Position numbers and translations under genes: made by a program. From assembly GCA_019022495.1 (NCBI GenBank), contig JAFEKR010000008.1, positions 1,364,001-1,428,000 of the forward strand: a stretch of DNA of 64,000 nucleotides, given 5' to 3'. The notes under the pieces were generated by a model. It did not search any database, was not told the DNA's origin, and saw only the letters and a list, made by a program, of their open reading frames with translations. The DNA is from Epichloe hybrida (lineage: Eukaryota > Ascomycota > Sordariomycetes > Hypocreales > Clavicipitaceae). This document shows, one piece after another, positions 12,300 through 22,899 of the stretch. Numbering within the stretch: the stretch's first letter is position 1; each line of letters begins with the position of its first letter.

Positions 12300-13870
12300 C
12301 GTTATCGTTGGATTTAATGAAGGTTTTGGCTAATTCCTATGCTCTATTAGTAAGGTCGTCAGCTTCTTTAGATGCTTGGCCTTTGTAGGCCACGAGGAAT
12401 GCCTAATACTTTTTCTCTGTTAGCGGTGATTAGTGTCTCTTATTCTTCTACTAACGTTCTTTTGCCTCTTTTTAGTCTTTCTCTAGATGGTTCGTTAACT
12501 AGCATCCGTTCTTGTTACAAACGTGGCATCTACTGTAGTTACGGCCTTGGTTGTAGTAACTATAGCCTCTGCCTCGACCTCGTTGATTGTACGGTTAATT
12601 GTAACGGCGGTCTATAAACATCACCTCTGATTCGTTAGTATTAGTGGTACTGACGGTGCTTTGATTGAATTAGGCAGCTGATTTATTAGCTTTGGCGATG
12701 GAGATTGATTTGCGGAGGTCTCTAGCAAGTCCTTTAAAGCTAGGTGAATGATTATATTCAGCTTGCCTGCATTTTAGAACACTAGAAATTGCGCTTAGGG
12801 TCTGACAATAGAGTTCTGTATTGACTATTAATAGGGGAAAGAGTCCTCTGTGGACACGTTTAAGGGTTATAAGCAGAATCTCAAGATAATCTAGCTTAGA
12901 TTTATCTGGATTAGTAGCGATGATATTCCTAAGCGTTGTACCGTTCCATTCTTGGCGATAGAACTGCTAGTTGCTTTCTGTCTCGAATTGCTAACGAACG
13001 TCGTTAACCATTTGTTTGTATGTGAAGCCTTTATTTGCTAGATAATCAAGGTAATACTGTTCGGCATCACCTGAAAGCATGATAGGAAGAGCCTTGTGTA
13101 TATATTCCCACGGGAGATTTAGTCTATTGTATTTGTTCTAGAATAAGTTGACTTTTAGCGTGAGGAAGTCATACATCTTCCCGCTGTAATGGTCGTTATC
13201 CTTATAGCTCTTCGTAAGTTCTGAGATCTTTCTCACGATTTGATCTTCAGACGGGATTGTCACTGTTTGCATAGCTGGGGTCATTTGTTGAATCGGTTAT
13301 TCCGGGATAATCGGCGGAATTGTCGGATTCGTCGGGGGTTAAGGTGTGTTTCTTCTTGGAGGTGGTTATGTAGCCGGAGGGTTGTTTGAAGCGGGATTAT
13401 AAGGGTTATTAATTAGGGGATTATATATAGGAGGGTTGTATACTGAAGGGTAATTGATGGGGGTAGTGTGAATTGAAGGGCTTGTGATTAGAGGGCTTTT
13501 AAGGGCGGGATTATTTGAAGAGAGGAATTTGCCTGTGGCGATTTGCTTCGCGATTTCGTTTTTAGGCCACTGTGATATTATTTCTTCTTTAAGGACTTAA
13601 ATTAATAATTTGACAATCTTACTGCTTTGATTTCGAACAATATAGACGCCATTCTCGCGTAGGTAGTCTCGTAATTCGCGCACCAAAGGTCGTGAAGCTT
13701 GATCAAGTGTTTCTTTCGTCTAGCTGTCAAGGTTATTACGGAAGATCTCCTAAAGAGTAAGATCTTTGTATTAACCGCTCTTATAGACATTAATCATCTA
13801 AGCAAGATGGTTATTAAGCTCCTATTCCTTGGCAGTCTAAGGATCTGGTTCTCTTGAGCTCTCCTAGTTA
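12300..13870 (-). pseudogene. Copia-B gag, broken
   Basis: From right to left there is an N-terminal helical segment (open frame 13602-13790, followed by EIISQWPKNEIAKQ), then a Pro/Asn-rich linker (about 13300-13520), a capsid-like region with YSGKMYDFL, WEYIHKALPIML and YRQEWNGTTLRNI, and a nucleocapsid with an intact zinc knuckle C-H-V-C-N-K-N-G-C-stop-L-T-N-H (about 12489-12530) after an RGRGRGY patch. The stop in the knuckle sits where fungal Copias usually have Trp. The limits are approximate because the start codon was not fixed. Confidence 0.85.
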
Positions 13871-14313
13871 GTGGTGATAACTAAGGTATGTTTTTAAAGT
13901 CATAGAGGTAGGCTTGCTTTGTTGGGTCTTGATTGGGCAGGCTGCTTTCCTTTAGCAGTCTAGGATAAAGCTTGTTCATCACTTGGGGGTGCTATCGTCA
14001 ATGGTCTTCAGCTAGCGAGGCTGAGGGATTTTTTTTAACTAGCAGGGTTGAGGGGTTTTTTAATCTCTGGTTCGAGTAGTTATGCGTGGCTATAAACTCT
14101 TGGTTAGTCGATTGGTTTTCTTGTGATGGACGATAGGATTGATTCTTCTATTAATAGTCGGAGACTCGCTAATAGAAAAAGTTAAATCCCTGGGAAGCCT
14201 GATATCTAGTATCCGGAGTCTATCTTCCTTTAGCACACTTCCTTAGGTAGCTGAAGGAAGGCCTCTTCTTAAGTGATTCCTTGCTTATCTGTGGTTTTTT
14301 AACCACTGATCAG

Positions 14314-14544
14314 TGTTAGTTACACTAAGGGATTGGTATGCACTAGTGCAACGTAGGGTCAGGTTCAATGATATAATAAGGTCTAAGGATTGAAGCTATC
14401 TACAGCGTTGTGTGGCCACAAGAAAAGGGGGACGCGAGTTACGTGTGTGCCTCGCGTACGGGTGCGGCCAATCACAGTGCGGCGTTGCCGCACGTGCTCC
14501 ACTTTCCTAGTGGTCAACCCGATGTTGACCCGGTTGTCGCAACA
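14314..14544 (-). repeat. Copia-B 5' LTR (right)
   Basis: 231 bp, beginning TGTTAGTTACAC on the + strand and ending CGCAACA, followed by the CTAAT duplication. It shares the conserved internal-edge sequence AACCACTGATCAG (14301-14313) with the other Copia families. Confidence 0.95.
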
Positions 14545-14549
14545 CTAAT

Positions 14550-14900
14550 AGAAAGTAAGTCCTAATATAACTATAAGACTTACTTTAGTATATTTCTCTC
14601 TTTTTAACTAAAATTACATAACTAAGTAAAGAGATTATTATGTTTATAGTATAACTAATAGGACCCACTTTTAGACCCACTTTTGTATATATATTTCTTT
14701 TTAGCTAGAATTATATAACTAAGTAAAGAGATAATACTAGGTTTATAGTATAACTAATAGGACCCACTTTTAGACCCACTTTTATATATCCTCCTCTTCT
14801 TAGCTAAAGTTATATAACTATAGAAAGGGATTATACTTGGTTTTTAGTGTTTAACAAGACCCACTTTTAGACCCACTTTAAGAAACACTATATAACTAAG
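14550..14900. repeat. 99-bp tandem repeat in hAT-1
   Basis: The marker GACCCACTTTTAGACCCACTT starts at 14662, 14761 and 14860, a 99-bp period, with a more diverged unit to the left. Each unit also carries ATTATATAACTAAGTAAAGAG. The same array is in hAT-2 at about 20520-20870. Confidence 0.88.
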
Positions 14901-15539
14901 TAAGTAAGCTAAAAGTAGTATAAATAGTTAAACTTACTTTTAAAGCTTATTTATTTATTTACTTAATATTAAAAAAATAGTATATATATTATAATTATTC
15001 TTTATATAATATTTTACCTTTTCTTTATAAGCTTTTCCTAGGTTTTTTCCTTTTCTTTTAGTTTAAAAAAGGTTAAAAGCTAATATAATTTATTATAATT
15101 ATAATAAAATAGCTTAATAGTAAAAGAAGCATGTATTAAATAAATTTTAATTTTCTCTTTATAATAAATTCCTTATATATATAAGTATATTTTTATTAGA
15201 GTTTTAATCTTATTTATTTAGAATTACAAATTATTTCTTTAGGGTAAATATTATATTTAAAGCAAAAATACTATATTAAAATGCATAGTAAATCCTATAA
15301 AAAAGCTAGAAAGATAGGATAACCTTTAAAATATAAAGAATAAATATTACTATAAGTTAAGTTTAGATAATACTATTTATAGCTACCCTATATATATATA
15401 TAGCTTAATAGTCTAAATTAGCTAAAACTTTATAATTCTATAACTAAATACCTAAATAGTATAAAAATTTAAGGATATCTTATTTAGATTATATTAAAAA
15501 CCTACTATATAATAAGTATATATACTACCTTACCTTTTT
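14901..15539. other. hAT-1 internal AT-rich sequence without a gene
   Basis: No frame or domain is visible. It is collinear with hAT-2 20871-21260 plus 27845-28100, which shows it belongs to the element. Confidence 0.7.
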
Positions 15540-15602
15540 AATAATACATTGTATTGTATTGTAATGTATTGTAATGTATTGTATTGTATTGTATTATAAT
15601 GT
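15540..15602. repeat. Internal TATTG pentanucleotide array, hAT-1
   Basis: A short TGTAT/TATTG run with ATGTATTGTA variants. The same site in hAT-2 (28107-28376) has grown to about 270 bp. Confidence 0.85.
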
Positions 15603-15885
15603 ATTTTTATATAATAAATAATTATAATAAATCATAGAAAATAGATATAAGAATAAAAAGACCCTTAATATATTAAGAAAAAATCATTTTTAAAATAGAT
15701 ATAAAAGAATATTACTAAGATATTATATATTTTAAATAAGCTTACTTTTCTAAATAAGCTAAAACTTAATAGATTTTTAAATAAATAACTAAATTATATA
15801 TAAAAATAAGAATACTATAATTAGATTATTTAAAAAATCTACTATATAATGAATTTATATAATACCCCACTTATATTTTTCCCTA

Positions 15886-16023
15886 ACAATACATTGTATT
15901 GTATGTATTGTATTGTATTGTATTGTATTTTTAATACAATACAATACACAATACAATACATAGGGCAATACAATACAATACAATACATCGAAGGGCCAAA
16001 AAATACAATACAATACAATACAA
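15886..16023. repeat. Subterminal pentanucleotide arrays, hAT-1 right end
   Basis: Alternating TATTG and CAATA runs are separated by short unique bits (CATAGGG, CATCGAAGGGCCAAAAA) up to the right inverted repeat. Nearly identical to 28664-28796 in hAT-2. Confidence 0.88.
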
Positions 16024-16033
16024 CAATGCTCTG
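16024..16033. repeat. hAT-1 right terminal inverted repeat
   Basis: CAATGCTCTG, followed by the duplicated target CTCATAAC (16034-16041). Confidence 0.9.
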
Positions 16034-16041
16034 CTCATAAC

Positions 16042-16255
16042 CTAGCATGTTAATTAGCTAGGAAATGTGGGGATATAAACGCGCAACCCCTTTTCCTTTT
16101 ATATATTATAACTTCTAGCTTTTTACCTCTCTTTTCCTATAACTCAATTAATTATAACAACAGATAACGCAGCCTAGAATAGATAATCGATGACAATACT
16201 ATTCTTCGGGCTCACAACTGTATTACATTGAATTCAATACCCTGTGAATCTAACA
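16042..16255 (+). repeat. Copia-A1 3' LTR, right part
   Basis: Remaining 214 bp of the 3' LTR, ending CTGTGAATCTAACA and followed by the ATACC duplication of Copia-A1. Confidence 0.93.
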
Positions 16256-16260
16256 ATACC

Positions 16261-16460
16261 ACTAGCTACGTATCTATAAGGGTAATAAGTAAAAGACAGC
16301 ATTCTATTACTACTATAGGCACTTTAAATATCTTATAATGCTATTTAGGTTAGTAAATATACTAGCTACTTTTCAGGAATATATTAATAATACTCTTAAA
16401 GGGCTTATAGATAAATTCTATATTATTTACCTTAATAACACCCTAATATATAGTAGTAAC
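16261..16460 (+). pseudogene. Gypsy remnant, part 2 (RT palm)
   Basis: This continues the RT frame from 1259 and gives HFKYLIMLFRLVNILATFQ then YINNTLKGLIDKFYIIYLNN. The catalytic box YLDD reads YLNN (16428-16439): both Asp codons became Asn, as G-to-A RIP would do. Cut at 16460 by hAT-2, and the frame continues at 28815. Confidence 0.9.
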
Positions 16461-16470
16461 CAGAGCATTG
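16461..16470. repeat. hAT-2 left terminal inverted repeat
   Basis: CAGAGCATTG, pairing with 28797-28806. Confidence 0.9.
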
Positions 16471-16660
16471 CAATACAATACAATACATTTGATGTATTGT
16501 GTATTGTATTGTATTGTATTGACAATACAATACAATACAATACATTACACAATACAATACATTACACAATACAATACATTACACAATACAATACATCCAA
16601 AATTTTACAATACAATACAATACATGTATTATTTGTATTGTTTTGTATTTTTTTTTCTTT
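16471..16660. repeat. Subterminal pentanucleotide arrays, hAT-2 left end
   Basis: CAATA runs punctuated by CATTTGATG and three CATTACA units, then TCCAAAATTTTA and TATTG units. Longer than the hAT-1 left end, so the array has expanded here or contracted there. Confidence 0.87.
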
Positions 16661-16693
16661 TTTTTAGTTTTAAGTAAATTCCTTAATTATAAG

Positions 16694-16989
16694 TGTTGGT
16701 ATCTACAGGATACCATTGACCTACGCGTAGGGTTTTCGGGGTGAACTAAAGTGCACGTAATTATTATATATTCTAGTTTATTAAAGCAAGCAAAAGAGGG
16801 ATTAAATAGAAGCAAAGAGAGTATACTATTTATTATAGGAAAAGGGGCCTTAATTAGGGTTATTAGCGAAGAGGCCACATGTGCTAACCCCGATCGCGGC
16901 GCAGTTAGGCCGGACATGTGGGTCCGCGATGCAACGCGCCTACCTAATTAGAGGCGCGCACCCTTATTAATATTATGCTTGTTCTAACA
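16694..16989 (-). repeat. Copia-E 3' LTR (left)
   Basis: 296 bp, TGTTGGTATCTACAGG to GTTCTAACA. It has a CG-rich stretch (about 16880-16965) unlike its surroundings. Open frames on both strands inside it are not genes. Confidence 0.93.
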
Positions 16990-17199
16990 CTAGAAACTCT
17001 CTCTTTAATATGATTATTAACGTATAATATTAATAAGAGAAGTAAACAGGAATTAAGGAACGAATAAGATTAAATAATTACAAATAATATTATAAGAAAA
17101 GGGCAAGGGGAAGGGGTATAATAAATAACAAAATCTAATTTATAAGCCTATGTAAGGATAAGTAGGCCTAATTCTTAATACCTTTAATCTTATTAGATT

Positions 17200-19260
17200 A
17201 ACATAAATATTATAATTATATAACCTACCCTTCTATCCTAATAGTTGCCTTATTACTTGTGATAAACCTCTTAAATACCTTATTTAGTAATACCTTTATA
17301 AATACATTAGCAAGGTTATTATTCCTATTAATCTATCTAATCTTGTAGATCTCTTGTCGCTTGTATAATTAATAAAGGGCTATAATATTAATTATAAGAC
17401 GCTTCTCCTTTGTGGTACTAAGCTTAATAAGGCATTTATATAAAGAGTATGAATTAGTATAGATAATAATAGGAATCATAGGGAGGTTTAATTAATAGGT
17501 GATTAACCTAAGCGTTGTTAAGACCACGTAAGCTATATTAGCACTAGTAACTATACTGTAGATCTTAGAGGTAAGCACACTTCTTGTAACTCTCTTACTC
17601 TTAGTAAAGCTATAGTGTATAATATTACCTTAGATTATAAAGGTACTTTCCTCTTAGACTTTACTAGCTAGGATAAGTATATAGCCTAGCTAGGAAGTAA
17701 GGTCCTAGTTATTAGTAAATAATCTATTTATAAATATAAAAAGCTTTACCTTCTTAAGATTAAATAGTATAAACCTTAATCCTTAGCTTAGATTATTAAT
17801 TTACTATTAAATCTATTAGTTTAGGCTCTTTATATCTTAAGGTAATAGCTCTTAGTATTATATAGTAATAAAGAGGTTAAAGCAGGCTTTAGGTTAGTAA
17901 ATTAAGGTAATATATATGCCTTAAGCTTATTGTTCTATATATACCTGTTTTAAATTAGTTAGCGGGATTAACTAAAGCTTTCCACTCTAGCCCTTTTACC
18001 TTAGCGTAATTATATTATTTTTAAGAGTAATAATACTACTATTAAAGGTTAGTAGGTTCCCTATAGAAAGGATTTGCTTTAGTTTAGTAGTAAAAGAAGC
18101 GGCTTTTAATTAATCTTCCTCTTATTAAGAGAACTTATGGTTAGATAGTCTAATTATATTATTAGTCTGCATCCCTATACACGCGAAGGTTAGGTTCTCC
18201 TTTATTGTTATAAGTAGGCATAGGTTAAATATAGAGGTTATTATTTAGAGTATTTCTCTATAGTAATAATAATACATTACCTACTAGTAGGTGCTAGCTT
18301 CTATAATACTATATAAAGGCTTAATTACTTATATTATTATGCCTATAGGGTATAGGTAATGGATTTAGATAGGGATTTAGGCTAGGATTATATAACTAAG
18401 AAGCGTTTGTGCTTATATATAGGCCTGTGTGATGTTGCGAAGCTAGAGGATAAGGCCTAGTAATAATAACGCAGGTGCTATTATAAGGATTAATCGCTAG
18501 CTAGCTTGCTAGATTATTAGGGCCTATGTAAGGATTACTAGCTTCTCCTTATTGCCGTAACCTTAGATTATAAGCCTTGACTTCTTGTACGGATTTGTTG
18601 TCTTGCCCTTTACCTTATTAATAATACGGGAATTAAAAATTTAAACTCTACTATGCTCTCTTTTATTATACTTAATAAATTTAAACACGCCTTATTTAAT
18701 TAGAGAATTAATCTTAGCTTTAGTAAATAGCTTAAAGGGTTTGCTAGGGGTCTTAATAATTCCTTCCTTATGTAATTAAATTATAAGCTTAAGGTTAGAG
18801 CTTTCCTTAGCTAATAGAAAGACATTAGTCTTATCTTTTATTTAATCTATGTAATTAATATTAGATATAATAATAGGGGGGTTTTTCTAAGGTCTTCTAG
18901 GTCCTTACCTTAGGGGATTAGTAGGAGGGGTAGCTATAGGCTATAGGGAGGCGTCTTAGTTATCTATGCTCTTAGAAAGTCTTTCTTTATTAGGATCTTT
19001 ATAAAAAGGCCTAATAGATATTAACCTTAAGGCCTTAGGGCCTTAAGGGAGCTTAAGAGTGTAAGTCTTACCCTTTATAGCTAATAGCTTATAGGGGCCT
19101 GCCTATCCTTCGCCTTCGCGCTACACGCGTATAAGCAATCCTAGCGGGAGGTTAACGGTTGTAGAGGTATTAGGACCGTTCCTCGTAGCAAGGGTATCGC
19201 TAACTTTCCGCCGGGTATAAATGCGCTTGACTTCCTTCATTACTAGTTGGATTGCAAGGG
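17200..19260 (-). pseudogene. Copia-E truncated pol (integrase C-terminus, RT, RNase H)
   Basis: From right to left: the integrase C-terminal segment at about 19040-19260 (GPNTSTTVNLPLGLLIRVQRE and GPYKLLAIKGKTYTL), a Pro/Arg-rich patch at about 18880-18920 that may be a decayed AT-hook, RT at about 17880-18620 (NPYKKSRLIIQGYGNKE), and RNase H at about 17250-17760. Stops are frequent. The part coding for gag, protease and the integrase core is absent between about 19260 and the 5' LTR. Confidence 0.8.
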
Positions 19261-19540
19261 CTTGTTATGTGATATATTATTGTAAATCAGGGGATATGTA
19301 GTTAAGGAGGTGAGATATAACTTATAGATTAGCTTCTCTTCTAGTATCCTTAGGGGGGAAGGTGCGTTTATAATTAGAGGGAACGTCTTAGGCTCTAGAT
19401 CCCTCTGGTTAATCTTAATGTTTTACTATGGTGTTAGTAGTAGATAGGGGGGTAAGGGAAACAGAGAATTAATAGAAGTCCGAAGGATTGTAAGTAAAGC
19501 TATTGTCTTTATCCCTTAGTGGGTTGATTAAATAATTAAG

Positions 19541-19672
19541 GATAGGTTAGGTTAGTTACTAACTAGGCCTTAATCATTTAATAAACACGCTTCCAAGGGT
19601 TTATTTGCGTAATAGACACGCTAATTAAATAAATGAAGATAGGTTAGGTTAGTTACTAACTAGGCCTTAATT
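19541..19672. repeat. Direct repeat in the Copia-E 5' region
   Basis: A segment starting GATAGGTTAGGTTAGTTACT and running to GGCCTTAAT occurs at 19541 and again at 19638, 97 bp apart. It lies close to the place where gag and protease are missing and may mark the deletion junction. Confidence 0.7.
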
Positions 19673-19869
19673 AAGTTAATAAGCTTAGATTTAGTATAGA
19701 GCTAGTTACAGTTACTTAAGGTAAAAGGAGAGCTAGATTATACTTCTTCCTTAGTACATTTAGTATCTTAGAGCGGCACTTCCTCTTTTATAAGGTAAGT
19801 TCTTAATACTAATGCCTCTTCTATAAACCTTGCTAATTTATAGTATTTATAGAGATAACTACTAATTAG

Positions 19870-20165
19870 TGTTAGTATTTATAAGATACTATTAACCTAC
19901 ATGTAGGGTTTTTAGGGTGGACTAAAGTGCACGTAATTATTATATATTCTAGTCTATTAAAGCAAGCAAAAGAGGGATTAAATAGAAGCAAAGAGGGTGC
20001 GCTATTTATCATAGGAAAAGGGGCCTTAATTAGGGTTATTAGCAAAGAGGCCATATGTGCTAACCCCGATTGCGGCGCGGTCAGGCCGGATATGTGGGTC
20101 CGCGATGCAACGCGCCCACCTAATCAGAGGCGCGCACCCTTGTTGATATCATGCTTGTTCCAACA
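19870..20165 (-). repeat. Copia-E 5' LTR (right)
   Basis: 296 bp, TGTTAGTATTTATAAG to GTTCCAACA, followed by ATAAG. It differs from the left LTR mainly by transitions. Confidence 0.93.
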
Positions 20166-20186
20166 ATAAGGTATATATAGTTAATA

Positions 20187-20262
20187 TAATAGCTTATAAT
20201 AGCTTATAATAGCTTATAATAGCTTATAATAGCTTATAATAGCTTATAATAGCTTATATATA
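20187..20262. repeat. 10-bp tandem array (AATAGCTTAT) in hAT-2
   Basis: About seven units against about four in hAT-1. Confidence 0.85.
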
Positions 20263-20519
20263 TTATTATAATATATATATTACTTTTATTACTTATATAA
20301 CTTATATAACTTAAAAATATTATAAGTGTTAAAGTTTAATTAAAATAAATAAGTAATAAATAAATATAATATAAATATAAGTATTTATAAGTAAATTACT
20401 ATAGAAAAAGCTAGACTTTTTAGTTATTTAGTGTTTAAAGGGTTTTTAAAATATTAATAAAATAAAATTCGTTTCTTTTTTATGTTTTTTAATATTATAC
20501 TATTTATAATTTTATACTA

Positions 20520-20875
20520 ATAAAAAGTAAGTCCTAATATAACTATAAGACTTACTTAAGTATATTTCTCTCTTTTAAACTAAAATTATATAACTAAGTA
20601 AAGAGATTACTATATTTATAGTATAACTAATAAGACTTACTTTTAGACTTACTTTTTTATATATATTTCTTTTTAGCTAGAATTATATAACTAAGTAAAG
20701 AGATAATACTAGGTTTATAGTGTAACTAATGAGGCCCACTTTTAGACCCACTTTTGTATATATGTTTTTTTAAGCTAGAATTATATAACTAAGTAAAGAG
20801 ATAATACTAGGTTTATAGTATAACTAATAGGACCCACTTTTAGATCCACTTTTAAAAACACTTTATAACTAAGTA
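20520..20875. repeat. 98-99-bp tandem repeat in hAT-2
   Basis: The doubled ACCCACTTTTAG-type marker occurs at 20634, 20733 and 20831. The first unit has become GACTTACTTTTAGACTTAC by C-to-T changes. Confidence 0.85.
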
Positions 20876-21828
20876 AGTAAGCTAAAAGTAGTATAAATAA
20901 TTAAACTTACTTTTAAAGCTTATTTATTTATTTACTTAATATTAAAAAAAATAGTATATATATTATAATTATTCTTTATATAATATTTTAACCTTTATTT
21001 ATAAACTTTTCCTAGGTTTTTTCCTTCTCTTTTAGTTTAAAGAAGGTTAAAAGCTAATATAATCTATTATAATTATAATAAAATAGTTTAATAGTAAAAG
21101 AAGTATATATTAAATAAGGATTAACTTTCTCTTTATAATAAATTCCTTATATATATAAGTATATTTTTATTAGAGTTTTAATCTTATTTATTTAGAATTA
21201 TAAATTATTTCTTTAGGGTAAATATTATATTTAAAGCAAAAAAACTATATTAAAATATATATATATTATTTACGCTAGCTAGCTCTATAGATGGCTATTA
21301 CTAGTACTCTTACTACTAAGTCAAAAGGGAAAACCCTATACTAGGAAGAAAAACCCCCTTATATCTGTGTATAGGCTAGCGCTGGCCCTGTGACAGGTCT
21401 GCGCCGCTTGGTGTGTTTCCTATTGTAGGTGTTTGTTACTAGCTTACGCTAGCCTTATCCTATTAAAAAGAAAAAAGAAAGGAAAAATATATAGAATAAG
21501 CCCCTTCTAGTCCTATTCTAGTATAATAATATATCTATTCTAAGTCTCTCTGCTTTAGGCTAGGGTAAAGTGAATCCAAATTCATAGCGTTAATTCACTT
21601 CTTATTCACTTTCGCGCTAACTCTTCTATAGCCCTACTTTTTAGCTATCTCTAGCCTGCCTCCGCCTTATATATCTAGTAAAGTCTAAGCACCTAGTTTT
21701 ATTTAATTAGCATAGGGGGAGGGCAGTTATAGCCCTAGACTAGTACGGTCCTAGGATGAGATTGCTTGTGTGTTATTAGATTCGTTAATCGCGTTATGCT
21801 TTATTTTTAAGCAAGTTATCTAAATTAT

Positions 21829-21842
21829 CCCCCCCCCCCCCC
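21829..21842. repeat. 14-base C homopolymer in the LINE 3' region
   Basis: A run of C, followed at about 21864 by a second shorter C run. On the transcribed strand these are G runs in the 3' untranslated part. The length may be uncertain in sequencing. Confidence 0.8.
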
Positions 21843-22899
21843 TCTATAGGTATAAAAGAGAGCTCTCCCCCCCCTAGGGTCCTAGTCTCTTTCTTCTCTT
21901 TATATTAAACTTCCTATAGGTTCTTCTTTTCTTTCTAGCTATTTAAGGCTATCCTAGGCTAGGGTTAGGTTATTTGCTAACGTTTGCTACAGATTTAGAA
22001 CAAATCTAGCATAATAGCGCCAGAAGCTATAAGTACTCTAGTGTTACTACTTATCTGGCTCTAATCCACCTAGGAATCCTATAAGTACAAGGACTTCCTA
22101 AGGAAGTCCATAACTAAGAAGTAATACACGCAGGTAACAGAAAAGGGTCTGTCTATAAGTTATGTTTACCTCTATTCCAGGCCTAGTCCGCTACTAATTT
22201 GCCTTAGCTTAGTGTACTAAGAGAAGTCTAATACGTGTCCTACGAGTCTTATTCGATTTAGGACCTTAGGCATTAGTGCTATCTTATCATTAGTAAGTTA
22301 GCCCTACTCTAGCTTAGTAATAGGGCTAACTTGCTAAATAAGGGCAGCTACTAACATGTGTTTTAACTATTAGGTTTAGAACTATTAATACTACTAGGTA
22401 ATAATTACCTTTATTCTAGCTTAGTTCTATATCTAATCCGCTATATAGCCAAATATATCTAGTAACTAGAATAAGCACTAGTGGTTAGTTAAGACCTAGG
22501 CTTCTATAGCTAATAGGGGTGAGGTAAGTCTACTCCAGCCTAGTAGTAGGTCTATTCTAGCTTTAACATCCTCCTTAATAGACTCTAGAAGGCTTCTAGG
22601 ACTAGGTTAAGAAGCTCTACGCTAGTAATTAGGCAAAGAAGAAATAAAGCGCCTTAGCGGTAAGCCTAGACTAGGCCAGTTCCTCTAAGGAATAGTATAC
22701 TAAGCTTATCTTTTAGCTTACGCGCCTTAATACACACGCAGCGGAGATAAACTATCTCCTACTTACTATTATCCCTACAAAAAGTTACAACCAGGTGGCT
22801 ATAGGTGTAACCCCCCTCCTAGAGGAGAAATAAGGCAGCGGCTTAATTTTAGTTTAGAGTAAGGGTAGTAGCAGGCTAGTAGGACTTATAATACCTGGA

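Larger units (their letters stand above)
8270..14544 (-). mobile_element. Copia-B, least degraded Copia element, inserted in hAT-1
   Basis: Two 231-bp LTRs (8270-8500, 14314-14544) and a CTAAT target duplication (8265-8269, 14545-14549) delimit a 6,275-bp element transcribed on the minus strand. The LTRs differ at roughly half a dozen sites, all C/T or G/A by eye. The conserved CTGATCAGTGGTT sequence lies inside the right (5') LTR, and a purine tract (8501-8518 on the complement) lies beside the left (3') LTR. Base composition is much less AT-rich than its surroundings. Gag-protease-integrase-RT-RNase H are all present with a moderate number of stops. It is probably the youngest insertion of this stack. 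Confidence 0.95.
7851..16033. mobile_element. hAT-1: hAT-like, apparently non-autonomous DNA transposon, split by Copia-B
   Basis: The terminal inverted repeats are CAGAGCATTG (7851-7860) and CAATGCTCTG (16024-16033). An 8-bp target duplication CTCATAAC lies at 7843-7850 and 16034-16041. The 8-bp length, the CAGAG terminus and T at position 2 with A at position 7 fit the hAT superfamily (nTnnnnAn). Removing Copia-B leaves about 1.9 kb. I see no transposase frame, only AT-rich DNA with TATTG/CAATA arrays near both ends, a 10-bp AATAGCTTAT array and a 99-bp tandem repeat. hAT-2 has the same architecture. Assignment to hAT rests on termini and duplication only. Confidence 0.85.
1260..16255 (+). 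mobile_element. Copia-A1, LTR retrotransposon in Gypsy RT, itself interrupted by hAT-1
   Basis: It is flanked by a 5-bp target duplication ATACC (1255-1259 and 16256-16260). The LTRs begin TGTTGGAAC/TGTTAGAAT and end TAACA. Internal order is gag with zinc knuckle, protease, integrase, RT, RNase H, which is the Ty1/Copia order. The 3' LTR (7758-7850 plus 16042-16255, 307 bp in total) is split by hAT-1 (7851-16033), which itself contains Copia-B. Without the insertions the element is about 6.8 kb, the same as Copia-A2. A purine tract (about 7743-7757) precedes the 3' LTR. All reading frames are destroyed by TAG/TAA stops. Confidence 0.95.
16694..20165 (-). mobile_element. Copia-E, internally deleted Copia element in hAT-2
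   Basis: The 296-bp LTRs (16694-16989, 19870-20165) and the ATAAG duplication (16689-16693, 20166-20170) delimit only 3,472 bp. Transcription is on the minus strand. The shared internal-edge sequence (ACTAATTAG, 19861-19869) and a purine tract with CTAG (16990-17009) are present. RNase H, RT and the integrase C-terminal region can be read. The integrase core, protease and recognisable gag are missing, so about half of a normal Copia is gone. It could only have moved with proteins supplied by another element. Confidence 0.92.

Noticed and set aside
11900..12617. Plus-strand frames 11900-12103 and 12372-12617
   Set aside because: They are antisense to the Copia-B protease and to the gag zinc-knuckle region.
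14550..14900. CRISPR-like or centromeric array
   Set aside because: The 99-bp units are contiguous tandem repeats without spacers, occur at matching places in both hAT copies and are too few for centromeric satellite.
16687..16951. Open frames on both strands at 16687-16951 and 19872-20169
   Set aside because: They lie inside the Copia-E LTRs, overlap each other on opposite strands and have no known domain.
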